NCBI GenBank assembly: GCA_004297665.1
Contig: SCUP01000097.1
Coordinates: 1-6,494, forward strand
Direction: 5' to 3'
Length of the DNA: 6,494 bases
Origin: Nitrosarchaeum sp.
Lineage (GTDB): Archaea > Thermoproteota > Nitrososphaeria > Nitrososphaerales > Nitrosopumilaceae
In this document: piece after piece, positions 6,096 to 6,494 of the stretch
How the letters are laid out: each line of letters begins with the position of its first letter
How positions within the stretch are numbered: the stretch's first letter is position 1
Position numbers and translations under genes: made by a program
Notes under the pieces: model-generated
Database searches by the model: none
Told to the model about the DNA's origin: nothing
Seen by the model: only the letters and a program-made list of their open reading frames with translations

Positions 6096-6494
6096 TTATT
6101 TTACTATTAAAACAGGAATTTTTGATTTATGTAAAACATAATTTGAAGTACTTCCAAGAAAAATTTCTTTCATAGAGCCCATTCCTCTTGAGCCTATTAC
6201 AATAATGTCGTATGATTTGGTATCTGCATAGCTTATGATTTTTGGTCCTTCATCCCCATAAATTATGGCATCATCAAAAATAATACCATTTTGCGCAGCA
6301 CGTGTTTTTGCTTTTGACATGAATTTGGAGGCATTATCAAGTAGATATTTTTCAAGATTGGAAATTTGTGAATCTGTGGAGTTAGATATTGGAATTACAT
6401 ACAAACCAGTAATTATTGCGTGGCATTGTCTTGCAAGATAAATTGCCTCATCTAATCCTCTCATAGAATTCTTCGAGCCATCCATAGGGACAAG
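6096..6494 (-). CDS. Universal stress protein, UspA family (usp D), 5' end outside window
   Basis: 132 residues plus a TAA stop are visible. The frame is still open at the window edge (LVP precedes the first visible Met), and by comparison with usp A about nine or ten N-terminal residues are missing, so the ATG at 6485 is internal. The ATP-binding motif is intact, counted from that Met: G98-SR-G101-9x-G111-S112, then 'SKIPVLIVK'. The first 36 visible residues are identical to usp A and the DNA is nearly identical too. Beyond that the two proteins differ at many positions, including a different loop (SNSTDSQISNLEKYLLD against a YPRNFTDT-containing segment) and unlike synonymous sites near the end. 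It is thus a mosaic relative to usp A. The CBS-pair gene follows downstream on the same strand, mirroring the CBS-usp pairing at the left edge. Confidence 0.92.
   Translation of the reverse strand, partial: LVPMDGSKNSMRGLDEAIYLARQCHAIITGLYVIPISNSTDSQISNLEKYLLDNASKFMSKAKTRAAQNGIIFDDAIIYGDEGPKIISYADTKSYDIIVIGSRGMGSMKEIFLGSTSNYVLHKSKIPVLIVK
6386..6494 (-). repeat. Right arm of long inverted repeat (within usp D)
   Basis: Reverse complement of 411-519 with 108 of 109 bases identical. It reaches the last base of the window, so its outer end is unknown. The arms are separated by about 5.87 kb and lie in genes that point toward each other. Confidence 0.95.

Noticed and set aside
411..6494. Insertion sequence or composite transposon bounded by the inverted repeat
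   Set aside because: The repeat arms are parts of intact usp coding sequence, no transposase or target duplication is visible, and the enclosed genes are housekeeping-like.
1..6494. CRISPR array or other direct tandem repeats
   Set aside because: No regularly spaced direct repeats were seen on reading through the window.

Overview
The window looks like chromosomal DNA of an ammonia-oxidising archaeon of the Nitrosopumilus type (Nitrososphaerota/Thaumarchaeota). This rests on the low G+C, an archaeal-type S-adenosylmethionine synthetase, a secreted protein ending in a PEFG-CTERM-like sorting signal, several single-domain universal stress proteins (UspA family), and TATA-like boxes about 24-27 bases upstream of start codons with no Shine-Dalgarno sites (leaderless archaeal transcription). 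The assignment is by inference; no rRNA or other marker gene is present.

Left part (1-2333): the 3' end of a CBS-domain protein, then two same-strand UspA proteins (A and B, with stop and possible start codons touching). Facing them on the minus strand are a third UspA (C) and, downstream of it, a secreted or surface-anchored PEFG-CTERM protein. Positions 2334-2730 carry no protein gene. They hold the leaderless promoter of UspA-C, a possible terminator for metK and, at about 2500-2600, a strongly structured, more G+C-rich element. Its base pairing fits a minus-strand RNA of about 100 nt: four G-U pairs and a cUUCGg tetraloop exist only on that strand.

Middle (2731-5087): a divergent pair, S-adenosylmethionine synthetase (minus) and an AmmeMemoRadiSam-type radical SAM enzyme, AmrS (plus). 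They share a 98-base intergenic region and both start with GTG. MetK makes the cofactor that the radical SAM enzyme consumes. Downstream is a 139-residue helical protein I do not recognise.

Right part (5579-6494): a two-CBS-domain protein and a fourth UspA gene (D), both minus strand, the latter running off the window. The first 109 visible bases of usp D repeat bases 411-519 of usp A with one mismatch, in inverted orientation, after which the genes diverge sharply. This points to recent gene conversion, or to a potentially invertible 6 kb segment in which two UspA genes could exchange C-terminal parts.

Taken together, the window is a stress- and energy-sensing island (four UspA, two CBS proteins; both families commonly bind adenine nucleotides) wrapped around a SAM-metabolism pair. 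The two items most worth following are the candidate structured RNA and the inverted usp repeat.
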